This document shows, piece after piece, positions 9,099 through 16,807 of a DNA stretch of 64,000 nucleotides (position 1 is its first letter; every line of letters starts with the position of its first letter). The position numbers were made by a program, and so were the translations under genes. Source of the DNA: Streptomyces sp. NRRL F-5126 (GTDB lineage Bacteria; Actinomycetota; Actinomycetes; Streptomycetales; Streptomycetaceae); the NCBI RefSeq assembly GCF_000721265.1, contig NZ_JOFZ01000006.1, positions 248,001-312,000 of the forward strand. The letters run 5' to 3'. The notes below the pieces were generated by a model. The model saw nothing but the letters and a program-made list of their open reading frames with translations. It had not been told where the DNA came from and did not search any database.

Positions 9099-9354
9099 CT
9101 ACCGCACGGTCTTCCGTCCCGAGGCGCGGGACGAACTCCGGAAGATCCCCCGGGACATAGCGCTGCGCACCCTGGCCAAACTGACCGAATGGGAGAGCGA
9201 CCCGCTCGGTTTCAACACCACGGCTCTCGTGTCCCGGCCGGAACGGCGCAGGCTGCGGGTGGGCGATTGCCGGATCGTGTACACGATCGACAAGGGTGAG
9301 CTGGTCGTGTGGGTCGTGCACGTCGGGCACCGCTCGACCGTCCACGGCACCTGA
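9091..9354 (+). CDS. RelE/ParE-superfamily toxin
   Basis: An 87-residue toxin of the RelE/YoeB type, likely a ribosome-dependent mRNA endonuclease. It has the family frame: YRTVFRPEARDELRKIP helix, a long helix with a conserved DPLGFNTTALVS stretch, then the beta strands RRRLRVGDCRIVYTID and VVWVVHVGHRSTV. The GTG start lies inside the last codons of the antitoxin (8-bp overlap). It differs from YoeB proper, and ParE-like gyrase inhibition is less likely but not excluded. Found between the carboxylase genes and maf, it looks like an inserted module. Confidence 0.88.
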   Translation: MSDYRTVFRPEARDELRKIPRDIALRTLAKLTEWESDPLGFNTTALVSRPERRRLRVGDCRIVYTIDKGELVVWVVHVGHRSTVHGT

Positions 9355-9385
9355 GCCCGCGTTCCGGGCGGTGCCGGGCCGTACG

Positions 9386-9423
9386 GACCGACCGACCGAC
9401 CGACCGTTGAGTATGCGTACTCA
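9386..9423. promoter_or_regulatory. GACC tandem repeat and TGAGTA/TACTCA dyad
   Basis: Five exact copies of GACC (9386-9405) are followed by TGAGTA-TGCG-TACTCA (9408-9423), a 6-bp inverted repeat with a 4-bp centre. The dyad lies 37 bp before the small membrane-protein gene and is a candidate operator or promoter element. Confidence 0.4.
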
Positions 9424-9459
9424 GGCGGCGGGACGCGTCGCGGACGCACCATCGGTTGC

Positions 9460-9588
9460 ATGCTCTGGTCCGACCCCGACGACAAGCCCTCGCGGGAGTG
9501 GCGCGACGCTCAGTCCATGCTGCGCCGCGCCGGCGTCGTCATCGCCCTCGCGATGGTGCTCGCGATGCTCGTACTCGGGCTCCTCTGA
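9460..9588 (+). CDS. Small membrane protein (42 aa), hypothetical
   Basis: A 42-residue open frame from ATG 9460. It has a charged N-terminal half (MLWSDPDDKPSREWRDAQ) and one hydrophobic C-terminal helix (AGVVIALAMVLAMLVLGLL), the look of a tail-anchored micro-membrane protein. GC at third positions is coding-like, and the frame fits the gap between the toxin gene and maf. From memory, a short gene of this kind sits just before maf in other Streptomyces. No function is known to me, and no clear ribosome-binding site is visible. Confidence 0.6.
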   Translation: MLWSDPDDKPSREWRDAQSMLRRAGVVIALAMVLAMLVLGLL

Positions 9589-9621
9589 GGGCACACGCGC
9601 GCGGCCGATACGCTCGGCCGC

Positions 9622-10224
9622 ATGACACCGTCCCGCCGCCTCATCCTCGCCTCCCGCTCCCCCGCGCGCCTCGGCCTGCTCAGAGAGGCCGGGCTCGCGC
9701 CGGAGGTGATCGTCAGCGGCGTCGACGAGGACGCGCTCTCCGCGCCGACGCCGGGCGAGCTGGCGCTCGTGCTGGCCGAGGCGAAGGCCACCACCGTCGC
9801 GGCGCTCCCCGAGGCGGTCGGCGCGCTGGTCGTCGGCTGCGACTCCGTGCTCGACCTGGACGGCGAGGCGCTCGGCAAGCCCGCCGACGCCGAGGAGGCG
9901 ACCGCGCGCTGGAAGGCGATGCGGGGGCGCACGGGCCACCTGCGTACGGGGCACTGCGTGATCGACACCGCGACCGGCGCACGCGCGGCGCGTACCGCGT
10001 CGACGGCCGTGCGGTTCGGCACGCCGACGGACGACGAGGTCGCCGCCTACGTCGCCTCGGGCGAACCACTGCATGTGGCGGGCGCGTTCACCCTGGACGG
10101 CCGCTCCGCGCCGTTCGTGGACGGCATCGACGGCGACCACTCCAACGTGATCGGGCTCTCGCTGCCCCTACTCCGCCGGCTTCTCCTTGAACTGGACGTG
10201 TCCCTCACCAGCCTCTGGGCGTGA
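9622..10224 (+). CDS. maf: Maf-like nucleotide pyrophosphatase
   Basis: Nucleoside triphosphate pyrophosphatase of the Maf/HAM1 superfamily, thought to remove non-canonical or modified nucleotides. The 200 residues have the signature start [19 protein letters not shown], the acidic [12 protein letters not shown] segment and the GKPADAEEA loop. The C-terminal [18 protein letters not shown] matches the family's end. ATG 9622 immediately precedes the first beta strand. The last 57 bases overlap the 3' end of the convergent membrane-protein gene. It lies between the two carboxylase subunit loci, as in other actinobacteria. Confidence 0.93.
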   Translation: MTPSRRLILASRSPARLGLLREAGLAPEVIVSGVDEDALSAPTPGELALVLAEAKATTVAALPEAVGALVVGCDSVLDLDGEALGKPADAEEATARWKAMRGRTGHLRTGHCVIDTATGARAARTASTAVRFGTPTDDEVAAYVASGEPLHVAGAFTLDGRSAPFVDGIDGDHSNVIGLSLPLLRRLLLELDVSLTSLWA

Positions 10225-10716
10225 CGGGCCGGCCGGACCCGGCGCGCCTCGCCGGGCGTCCTGCCCGTACCCGAGGAGCACCCACACCAGCAGGCCGAGC
10301 ACCACCATCATCACCGCGAAGACCGCCCATCCCAGCAGCCCCGTCGACACGGCCCCCAGCACCCCGTGCACGACCGCGCACGCGATGAGCAGGATCCGGC
10401 CCGCCCGGCCCGGCGCCCGGTCGCGCAGCGCTGTCCGCGCCAGCACCACCGCGCAGACCAGCAGGAACACGGCGGCCGCCCCGCATCCGACCCAGCCGCC
10501 CAGGGCTATCGCCGAGGGCTTGATGCCGGCCAGGGACATGTGCTGCCCGTGCACGACCGAGGACAGCAGCGCGGCGGTCGCGACCATCACCACCGCCTCG
10601 ACGAGGGCCACCACCGCGGTCACGCCGGCCACCCAGACGAGAGGCCGGCGCCGTATGTGCCCGCCCTCACCCGCCTCGCCCGGCACGCCCGCCTCTCCTG
10701 CCACCGCTGCCTCCAC
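10168..10716 (-). CDS. Four-helix integral membrane protein, hypothetical
   Basis: 182 residues with four hydrophobic segments: [60 protein letters not shown] and [20 protein letters not shown]. They lie between a short basic N-terminus and a charged tail. GTG 10716 is chosen because AGAGGAGG ends 4 nt upstream; an open frame 41 codons longer lacks such a site. The 3' end overlaps maf by 57 bp, convergently. I recognise no enzymatic motif. Its place before accA2, divergently oriented, is probably conserved but gives no function. Confidence 0.7.
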   Translation of the reverse strand: MEAAVAGEAGVPGEAGEGGHIRRRPLVWVAGVTAVVALVEAVVMVATAALLSSVVHGQHMSLAGIKPSAIALGGWVGCGAAAVFLLVCAVVLARTALRDRAPGRAGRILLIACAVVHGVLGAVSTGLLGWAVFAVMMVVLGLLVWVLLGYGQDARRGAPGPAGPSRPEAGEGHVQFKEKPAE

Positions 10717-11089
10717 GCGTCCTCCTCTGCCGTCCCGCCGCCTCCGGTTACCACCCGTACGGAGCGCTCCGGGCACGCTACTCACCGGTAAAGAGCGGGA
10801 CAAGGGTTGCGCGGCAGAAGGCCCTGGCACGTCCTCCACTCAAGTCCTGCTATGGGATCCCTACAAAGAAACTCGATTCCGCGCTGGCTACCCGCACAGA
10901 GAGCTGAGCCACATCAGAACGCTACTGTGCGGAAGGGATTCCCGGCGTACCGTGGTGCCCACAAGGGATTTCGTTACCTCGGCGAACCTCGTAGCACGCT
11001 CCGTGCGGGCGAGCTCACCATTGGGGACAGGTCGCAAGACCATGTCGGCAGTCCCTGAATTCGGCTTGTTTTATTTGGAGGGAGCAATC
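10717..11089. promoter_or_regulatory. 373-bp upstream region of accA2
   Basis: A noncoding stretch distinctly less GC-rich than its surroundings, holding the promoters of accA2 and of the divergent membrane-protein gene. An AAGGGATT direct repeat occurs at 10933-10940 and 10963-10970, each followed closely by a GTACC/GTTACC sequence. A strong GGAGGGA ribosome-binding site (about 11077-11083) precedes GTG 11090. I could not fix a -10/-35 pair. A long 5' leader is possible. Confidence 0.45.
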
Positions 11090-12841
11090 GTGCGCAAGGT
11101 GCTGATCGCCAACCGTGGCGAGATCGCTGTCCGTGTGGCCCGTGCCTGCCGGGACGCCGGTATCGCGAGCGTGGCGGTTTACGCGGAGCCCGACCGGGAC
11201 GCGCTTCATGTACGCGTGGCGGACGAGGCGTTCGCGCTGGGCGGTGACACCCCGGCGGCCAGCTACCTCGACATCGGCAAGATCATCCAGGCGTGCCGTG
11301 ACTCCGGCGCCGACGCCGTCCACCCCGGCTACGGCTTCCTCTCGGAGAACGCCGAGTTCGCCCAGGCCGTCCTCGACGCCGAGCTCACCTGGATCGGCCC
11401 GCCGCCGCACGCCATCCGCGACCTCGGCGACAAGGTCTCCGCCCGGCACATCGCCCAGCGCGCGGGCGCCCCTCTGGTGGCCGGCACCCCCGACCCCGTC
11501 TCCGGCGCCGAGGAGGTCGTGGCCTTCGCCAAGGAGCACGGCCTGCCCATCGCCATCAAGGCGGCCTTCGGCGGCGGCGGCCGCGGCCTGAAGGTCGCCC
11601 GCACCCTCGAAGAGATCCCGGAGCTCTACGAGTCCGCCGTCCGCGAGGCCGTCGCCGCCTTCGGCCGCGGCGAGTGCTTCGTCGAGCGCTACCTCGACAA
11701 GCCCCGCCACGTCGAGACCCAGTGCCTCGCCGACCAGCACGGCAACGTGGTCGTCGTCTCCACCCGCGACTGCTCCCTGCAACGCCGCCACCAGAAGCTC
11801 GTCGAAGAGGCCCCCGCGCCGTTCCTGAACGACGACCAGAAGGCCGAGCTCTACCGCGCCTCCAAGGCCATCCTCAAGGAGTCCGGCTACGTGGGCGCCG
11901 GAACCGTCGAGTTCCTCGTCGGCGCCGACGGCACCATCTCCTTCCTGGAGGTCAACACCCGCCTCCAGGTCGAGCACCCGGTCACCGAGGAGGTCTCCGG
12001 CATCGACCTCGTGCGCGAGATGTTCCGCATCGCGGACGGCGAGGCCCTCGGCTACGACGACCCCGCCCCGCGCGGCCACTCCATCGAGTTCCGCATCAAC
12101 GGCGAGGACCCCGGCCGCGGCTTCCTGCCTGCCCCCGGCACCGTCACCACCTTCGCCCCGCCCAGCGGCCCGGGCGTCCGCCTCGACGCCGGCGTCGAGT
12201 CCGGCTCGGTCATCGGCCCGGCCTGGGACTCCCTGCTCGCCAAGCTCATCGTCACCGGCGCCACCCGCACCCAGGCCCTCCAGCGCGCCTCACGCGCCCT
12301 GGAGGAGTTCACCGTCGAGGGCATGGCGACCGCGCTGACCTTCCACCGCGCCGTCGTGAAGGACCCCGCGTTCACCAGCGAGCCCTTCACCATCCACACG
12401 CGCTGGATCGAGACGGAGTTCGTCAACGACATCCCGCCCTTCACCGCCCCCACCGGCGGCGAGAGCGACGAGGAAGGCCGCGAGACGGTCGTCGTCGAGG
12501 TCGGCGGCAAGCGCCTCGAGGTCTCGCTGCCGTCGTCCCTCGGCATGAGCCTGGCACGTACCGGCCTCGCCGCCGGCGCCAAGCCCAAGCGGCGCGCCGC
12601 GAAGAAGGCGGCCTCGGCCGTCTCGGGCGACACCCTCGCCTCTCCCATGCAGGGCACCATCGTCAAGGTGGCCGTCGAAGAGGGCCAGGAGGTCAAGGAG
12701 GGCGAACTCGTCGTCGTCCTCGAAGCGATGAAGATGGAGCAGCCGCTCAACGCGCACCGCTCCGGCACCGTCAAGAACCTCAACGCCACCATCGGCGCCT
12801 CCCTCACCTCCGGCGCGGCGATCTGCGAGATCAAGGACTGA
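11090..12841 (+). CDS. accA2: Acetyl/propionyl-CoA carboxylase alpha subunit (biotin carboxylase + biotin carrier)
   Basis: ATP-dependent biotin carboxylase fused to its carrier domain; it supplies carboxybiotin to PccB-type beta subunits. The N-terminal biotin carboxylase domain ([21 protein letters not shown], then the glycine-rich ATP-grasp loop [11 protein letters not shown] and [15 protein letters not shown]) spans about residues 1-450. After a basic linker ([12 protein letters not shown]) the carrier domain ends in EAMKMEQ with the biotinylated lysine near position 548 of 583. GTG 11090 with GGAGGGA upstream gives the length typical of AccA2; a longer open frame reaching back to 10187 has no homology in its extra part. 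A strong hairpin terminator follows. Confidence 0.95.
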   Translation: MRKVLIANRGEIAVRVARACRDAGIASVAVYAEPDRDALHVRVADEAFALGGDTPAASYLDIGKIIQACRDSGADAVHPGYGFLSENAEFAQAVLDAELTWIGPPPHAIRDLGDKVSARHIAQRAGAPLVAGTPDPVSGAEEVVAFAKEHGLPIAIKAAFGGGGRGLKVARTLEEIPELYESAVREAVAAFGRGECFVERYLDKPRHVETQCLADQHGNVVVVSTRDCSLQRRHQKLVEEAPAPFLNDDQKAELYRASKAILKESGYVGAGTVEFLVGADGTISFLEVNTRLQVEHPVTEEVSGIDLVREMFRIADGEALGYDDPAPRGHSIEFRINGEDPGRGFLPAPGTVTTFAPPSGPGVRLDAGVESGSVIGPAWDSLLAKLIVTGATRTQALQRASRALEEFTVEGMATALTFHRAVVKDPAFTSEPFTIHTRWIETEFVNDIPPFTAPTGGESDEEGRETVVVEVGGKRLEVSLPSSLGMSLARTGLAAGAKPKRRAAKKAASAVSGDTLASPMQGTIVKVAVEEGQEVKEGELVVVLEAMKMEQPLNAHRSGTVKNLNATIGASLTSGAAICEIKD

Positions 12842-12863
12842 GGACGTGCTGAGCTGAGCCAGG

Positions 12864-12905
12864 GCGCCGGGTGCCGGGGACGTTCGCTTCCCCGGCACCC
12901 GGCGC
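12864..12905 (+). terminator. Terminator after accA2
   Basis: GCGCCGGGTGCCGGGGA (12864-12880) is exactly complementary to 12889-12905, a 17-bp stem with an 8-nt loop, 22 bases past the stop codon. It lacks a T-run, as is common in Streptomyces terminators. Confidence 0.85.
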
Positions 12906-13013
12906 GGTCCGCGCCGCCGGATGGCATGCTGTGTGCCACACCGACCACGCGCCCACCCGGCCACGCGCCGCAGCGCGCGAGGGGGTAGCGGCGGCACGGA
13001 AAGGACGGCGGAG

Positions 13014-13610
13014 ATGGCGAGGACACCGGCCACGGCTCCACCGCGCAGGGCCATGCGCGCGGACGCGCGCCGCAACTACGCGCGCCTCCTCACCGAGGCG
13101 CGCGCGGGCTTCGCCGAACACGGCACCGACACCTCGCTCGAGGACATCGCCCGCCGTGCCGGCGTCGGCATCGGCACCCTGTACCGCCACTTCCCCACGC
13201 GCCAGGCCCTGATGAGCGCCGTCTTCCAGGACGCGCTGACCGCGCTCGTCGACCACGCGCGCGAGCTGGACGCGGCCCAGCAGCCCTGCCGTGCGCTGGT
13301 GGAGTGGCTGCGGGCGTTCGTCACGTACGCGGGCGAGTACCGCGGCCTGTCGCGCGCGCTGATGTCCGCGCCCTGCGACGACACCACGGCGCTCGGCCAG
13401 TGCAACGTGCCGCTGCGCACGGCGGGCGAGGCGCTGCTCAGCCGCGCCCAGGGGGCGGGGGCCGTACGGGACGACGTGTCGATCGACGACCTGCTCCAGC
13501 TGACGAACGCGATCGCGCTGGCGTCCGAGCAGACGCCCGAGGATCCCGAACTGGCGGACCGGCTCCTCACGCTGACCCTGCAAGGCCTGGCGCCGAGGCC
13601 GGCGGCCTGA
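13014..13610 (+). CDS. TetR-family transcriptional regulator
   Basis: A 198-residue one-component regulator. Its N-terminal helix-turn-helix (residues about 12-65: EARAGFAEHGTDTSLEDIAR, RAGVGIGTLYRHFPTRQAL) is a canonical TetR reader head. The rest is an alpha-helical ligand-binding and dimerisation domain. The ATG at 13014 is preferred over longer open frames because homology starts nearby and the region upstream is low-complexity coding-unlike sequence; AAAGGA lies 8-13 nt before it. No adjacent enzyme or transporter gene is paired with it, so neither ligand nor target can be proposed. Confidence 0.88.
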   Translation: MARTPATAPPRRAMRADARRNYARLLTEARAGFAEHGTDTSLEDIARRAGVGIGTLYRHFPTRQALMSAVFQDALTALVDHARELDAAQQPCRALVEWLRAFVTYAGEYRGLSRALMSAPCDDTTALGQCNVPLRTAGEALLSRAQGAGAVRDDVSIDDLLQLTNAIALASEQTPEDPELADRLLTLTLQGLAPRPAA

Positions 13611-13816
13611 CGCGCGTGGGCGGGGCGCGCTCGCGTCGCGCGCCCGTCGCGCGGGGCCGCCGGCGCTTGGACCACGCGGGCGCCGCCACCGAGCTTCCGG
13701 CCGCACGGCTGCACGGCTGCACGCACCGGACGCGGCGAGGCCCCGCGCAGGGGGCGAATCCGGCCGCGCATGCCGGACGCGCGCCGGCCGGCCGGCCACG
13801 CGCCGGGGCCCGTCCC

Positions 13817-14842
13817 CTACCTGCGCCGCATCTCCGCCACGCGCGCCCGTTCCCGCTCCCGTTCGGCCGGCTCCCCGAGCTGCGGCGGGGCCTGCGACGG
13901 CGCGGGCGCGCTCCGCAGGTGCCCGGACCCGTGGGTGCGCCGCTGCGCGGGCAGCGGCGCCTGGCCGCGCGGTTGCTCGCCGCCGCCCTCGCCCGCCTCG
14001 TCGGACGCGGGCCCGGCCCCGGGGCCACCGCCCGCACCGGCACCGGCGCTCGATCCCGCAGCGGCCCCCGCGACGGAGATCTGCACGCCCTGGTCGGCCA
14101 GCGCCTGGAGCTCCATCGCCGCCCGCTCGTCGTGGGCGGGGGGTTCGTCCGTCACCAGCCGGGTGATCAACTCCGTCGGCACGGTCTGGAACATGGTGTC
14201 CGTGGCCAGCTTCGTGTGGTCGGCGAGCACCACCACCTCGCCCGCCGCGCGTACCAGCGCCCGATCGACGCTCGCCGAGAGCATGTTGGACGTGGACAGG
14301 CCACGCTCGGCCGTGAGGCCCGTGCCCGAGATGAACGCGCGGCTGACGCGCAGCCCTTGCAGCGACTGCTCCGCGCCGCTGCCCACCAGCGCGTAGTTGG
14401 ATCCGCGCAGGGTCCCGCCCGTCATCACCACCTCGACACGGTTCGCGTGCGCCAGCGCCTGCGCCACCAGGAGGGAGTTGGTGACCACGGTCAGTCCGGG
14501 CACCCGGGCCAGCCTGCGGGCCAGCTCCTGCGTCGTCGTGCCCGCGCCGACGACGACCGCCTCGCCCTCCCCCACCAGCGTGGCGGCGAGATCCGCGATG
14601 GCCGTCTTCTCGGCCGACGCGAGATGCGACTTCTGCGGGAAGCCGGACTCCCGCGTTAACCCCCCGGGCAGCACCGCACCGCCGTGCCGGCGGTCGAGCA
14701 ACCCCTCGGCCTCCAGCGCCCGCACGTCACGGCGTACGGTCACTTCCGAGGTCTGGACGACGCGGGCGAGCTCACGGAGCGACACGGCCCCGTTGGCGCG
14801 CACCATTTCGAGGATCAACTGGCGACGTTCTGCAGCGAACAC
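13817..14842 (-). CDS. DeoR/GlpR-family transcriptional regulator
   Basis: Repressor of the DeoR family that senses a phosphorylated sugar. The N-terminal winged helix (AAERRQLILEMVRANGAVSL, then TSEVTVRRDVRALEAEGLLDRRHGGAV) is canonical. The middle domain has the sugar-phosphate isomerase-like fold with VVGAGTTTQELA and ISGTGLTAERGLST. The last 90 residues are an Ala/Gly/Pro/Glu-rich tail not found in short family members. Within this nucleoside-catabolism neighbourhood it is a tempting candidate for a (deoxy)ribose-phosphate sensor. However, the CTACGCGCGTAG motif shared by the nucleoside genes does not occur in its own promoter, so the link is only a hypothesis. Confidence 0.88.
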   Translation of the reverse strand: MFAAERRQLILEMVRANGAVSLRELARVVQTSEVTVRRDVRALEAEGLLDRRHGGAVLPGGLTRESGFPQKSHLASAEKTAIADLAATLVGEGEAVVVGAGTTTQELARRLARVPGLTVVTNSLLVAQALAHANRVEVVMTGGTLRGSNYALVGSGAEQSLQGLRVSRAFISGTGLTAERGLSTSNMLSASVDRALVRAAGEVVVLADHTKLATDTMFQTVPTELITRLVTDEPPAHDERAAMELQALADQGVQISVAGAAAGSSAGAGAGGGPGAGPASDEAGEGGGEQPRGQAPLPAQRRTHGSGHLRSAPAPSQAPPQLGEPAERERERARVAEMRRR

Positions 14843-14869
14843 GAAACTGACAGTAACGCCAATGACCGT

Positions 14870-14915
14870 CTGCTTTCAGCAGTTTGCACCCAATTAACGA
14901 AGTTGTACGTACGAC
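14870..14915. promoter_or_regulatory. Two dyads upstream of the DeoR-family gene
   Basis: CTGCT-TTC-AGCAG (14870-14882) and GTTGTACGTACGAC (14902-14915, one mismatch from perfect symmetry) lie in a locally AT-rich stretch 28-73 bp before the regulator's start. They are candidates for autoregulation. The first resembles the CTTTC-containing sites of some DeoR-family repressors. Confidence 0.45.
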
Positions 14916-14984
14916 GTTCTGGTGGATGGTATAGGCGTTGTCGCTGTTGCTCAGCCGTCGGGCAGGATCACCGCACGGCAGAGG

Positions 14985-15365
14985 TCAGAGCGCGGTGTAG
15001 GCGCCGTCGACGAGGTGGTAGCTGCCGGCCACGAACGAGGCGCGGTCGGACAGCAGGAACGCGACCAGCTCGGCGACCTCTTCGGGACGGCCGAGACGCC
15101 CGGCCGGGTGCAGGCCGACGAGGCCGTCGTACGCGGCCTGGTCCATGTCCTTCAGCAGCGGGGTCTCGATGAAGCCGGGGCCGACCGCGTTGACGCGGAT
15201 GTTCCTGGCCGCGTACTCGGCGGCGGCGGTCTTGGTCAGGCCGACCACGCCGTGCTTGGCGGCCACGTAGGCGGCGGAGCCGGCGAAGCCGACCGAGCCG
15301 AGGATGGAGGCGACGTTGACGATGGCGCCGCCGTTGCCGGTGGCCTCGATGGCGGGCAATTCGTA
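14985..15365 (-). pseudogene. Truncated short-chain dehydrogenase/reductase (C-terminal part)
   Basis: About 125 residues match the second half of an SDR enzyme: GGAIVNVASILGSVGF (with the catalytic Ser region), AYVAAKHGVVGLTKTAAAEY with the YxxxK motif, NAVGPGFIETPLL, and a normal C-terminus. The N-terminal nucleotide-binding half with TGxxxGIG is missing. Upstream of about 15365 the frame continues into sequence that does not resemble the family. The gene therefore looks deleted at its 5' end and cannot bind cofactor. Confidence 0.75.
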
Positions 15366-15572
15366 GCGCGTGGATGCTGCGCCGAGGGGCCGCGACCGGG
15401 CGAGTCGCGGGCAGAACGAGACGTCAGGGCACGGCCGGACGATCAGCGCGCCGATGCGCCCGGCTCGCGCTTCCATGACAGGGGCATCGGCCGAGCGGAA
15501 GCCGGCGCATGTGAGCAGGCGATGTCGTGCGGTACGGGCACGGGGAGGCTCCTTGGCTCGCGCGGTGCACGT

Positions 15573-16236
15573 TCAGGGGGCGGGTACGCCCCGGGACCAC
15601 AGCTCCTCCGCGTGCTCCGCGAAGCGGCTGAACATCCCGGCGTCACCGACTCGGCGCAGATGCAGGAGCGGGCTGTCGTGGCCGACGAGACGCGCCAGGT
15701 GAGGTGTGACGAGGGCGTCGTCGTCGAAGCGGAAGACGCTGAGGCTGACGTGGTTGACAGCGTCCTCGGCGGCACTGAATCGCGTCTCCAGCCCTTCGAG
15801 CGGGCCGAGGTGGGCCAGGTTCTCCAGCGTGATCTTGATGCGGGTACTCACGGTGAGCGCGACATCCTCGATCACCTCGCGCTGCCGGGTGACCTCGCCG
15901 TCCGGGTCTCCGAGCAGGAAGCGGACCCGGCATCCGGACTCGGCCTTGCGGCGCAGCGTCTCGGTGAAGTTCGGCAGTTGCGTGAAGAAGAAGTAGTTCG
16001 TGTACCCGGCGAGGAACAGGTCGCCGGTAGTGCGGGCGATCAGCTCCCTCCACACCTGGGAGGGGCAGGCGCTGCGGTAGGGATACGAGTGCACGATCTC
16101 ACGGTCGTTGCCGGTCTTCACCCGGTCGGTCACGGCGCGGGGCCACAGCATTTCTTCATCGACTCCCAACGCCCGGCAGGCGTCTTCGCGGTTCCTGGCA
16201 TGCGGCACGAGTTCGGCGTTCGCCGATGGTTTCCAA
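15573..16236 (-). pseudogene. XRE-type regulator with HTH deleted (C-terminal effector domain left)
   Basis: A 211-residue frame (GTG 16208) resembles the C-terminal domain of a family of Streptomyces XRE regulators (DUF5919-like by memory), with VTDRVKTGNDREIVHSYPYR, FLAGYTNYFFFTQLPNF and RVRFLLGDPDGEV. The usual helix-turn-helix is absent. Just upstream, in another frame from TTG 16236, LETIGERRTRA looks like the first residues of such a protein. An internal deletion with frame change between the two would explain this. It still reads as an open frame, so a short product may be made, but without DNA binding. Confidence 0.65.
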
Positions 16237-16253
16237 GGTAGCGGCGCAACACG

Positions 16254-16457
16254 TCAACTGTCCCTGCCCACAGCCAGAGAGGGACGTGACCGAGACGCCG
16301 GCGGCTCGTCGGCGGAAGACTGCAGCGTCAGCGGGTGCGCTGGACTAGCCGAGCTCGGCGGGTGCTTCCAGATGGCGGTGACGCCGTGCAGTTCGCAGTA
16401 GGCGCCCAGCTCGTCCTCGACAGGGAAGTCGTGGCCGCCCTTGAAGCACTGGGTCAT
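16254..16457 (-). CDS. Small Cys/His-containing protein, hypothetical
   Basis: A 67-residue frame starting MTQCFKGGHDFPVEDELGAY and containing CELHGV. Cys4, His9, Cys21 and His24 are spaced so that metal binding is conceivable. The C-terminal 35 residues are Ser/Pro-rich. Its ATG overlaps the stop of the preceding small gene in an ATGA tetranucleotide, which argues for coupled translation and for both frames being real. No known domain is recognised. Confidence 0.55.
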   Translation of the reverse strand: MTQCFKGGHDFPVEDELGAYCELHGVTAIWKHPPSSASPAHPLTLQSSADEPPASRSRPSLAVGRDS

Positions 16458-16654
16458 GGCCTTTCCGCCCACTCGGCGCAGCCCGGGCAAGCACGGGGGA
16501 AGACCCGCACCCCGTCCACGTCACGGCGCGCGCCGAGGTCGACGGCGCTTCCGGTCGGCACCGGCATGCCACAGCGCGCGCATGCGCCGCCGCGCCGCCG
16601 CTCGTCGGTCAACTCGGGGATCTCGACCAGTGGCTGATCCGCAGCCTGCGCCAT
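16454..16654 (-). CDS. Small zinc-ribbon-like protein, hypothetical
   Basis: A 66-residue protein with two CxxC knuckles, CARCGMP and CPGC, about 34 residues apart, the pattern of a small zinc ribbon. ATG 16654 has a good GAAGGAG ribosome-binding site 6 nt upstream. It is followed by the overlapping 67-residue gene and runs divergently from the XRE-HD pair at 16.8-18.7 kb, so the four may form one regulatory module. Function unknown. Confidence 0.6.
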   Translation of the reverse strand: MAQAADQPLVEIPELTDERRRGGACARCGMPVPTGSAVDLGARRDVDGVRVFPRACPGCAEWAERP

Positions 16655-16807
16655 GGCGGTGCTCCTTCGTGTTCGCGGTGTCGTTCCGCCCCGGAGCGTG
16701 CGCCTTGGTCGCGGCGGGGCATCTGTCACTCATCGAACCGCAACCGTCACGGCAGGTGAGTAGCCTGGGAGGGGGCCCGGAGGGGGCCAGAAGGACGGGA
16801 GGGGCTG

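Noticed and set aside
9386..9405. GACC repeats as a CRISPR-like or satellite array
   Set aside because: Five 4-bp units only, no spacers.
10187..11089. N-terminal extension of accA2 in an open frame from 10187
   Set aside because: Extra 300 residues have no homology and overlap the real minus-strand membrane-protein gene; GTG 11090 has a strong ribosome-binding site.
11015..12079. 354-codon frame antisense to accA2
   Set aside because: Mirrors the codon pattern of accA2; no start signals or domains.
13075..13086. ACTACGCGCGCC, similar to the nucleoside-regulon motif
   Set aside because: Inside the TetR coding sequence and only one arm matches.
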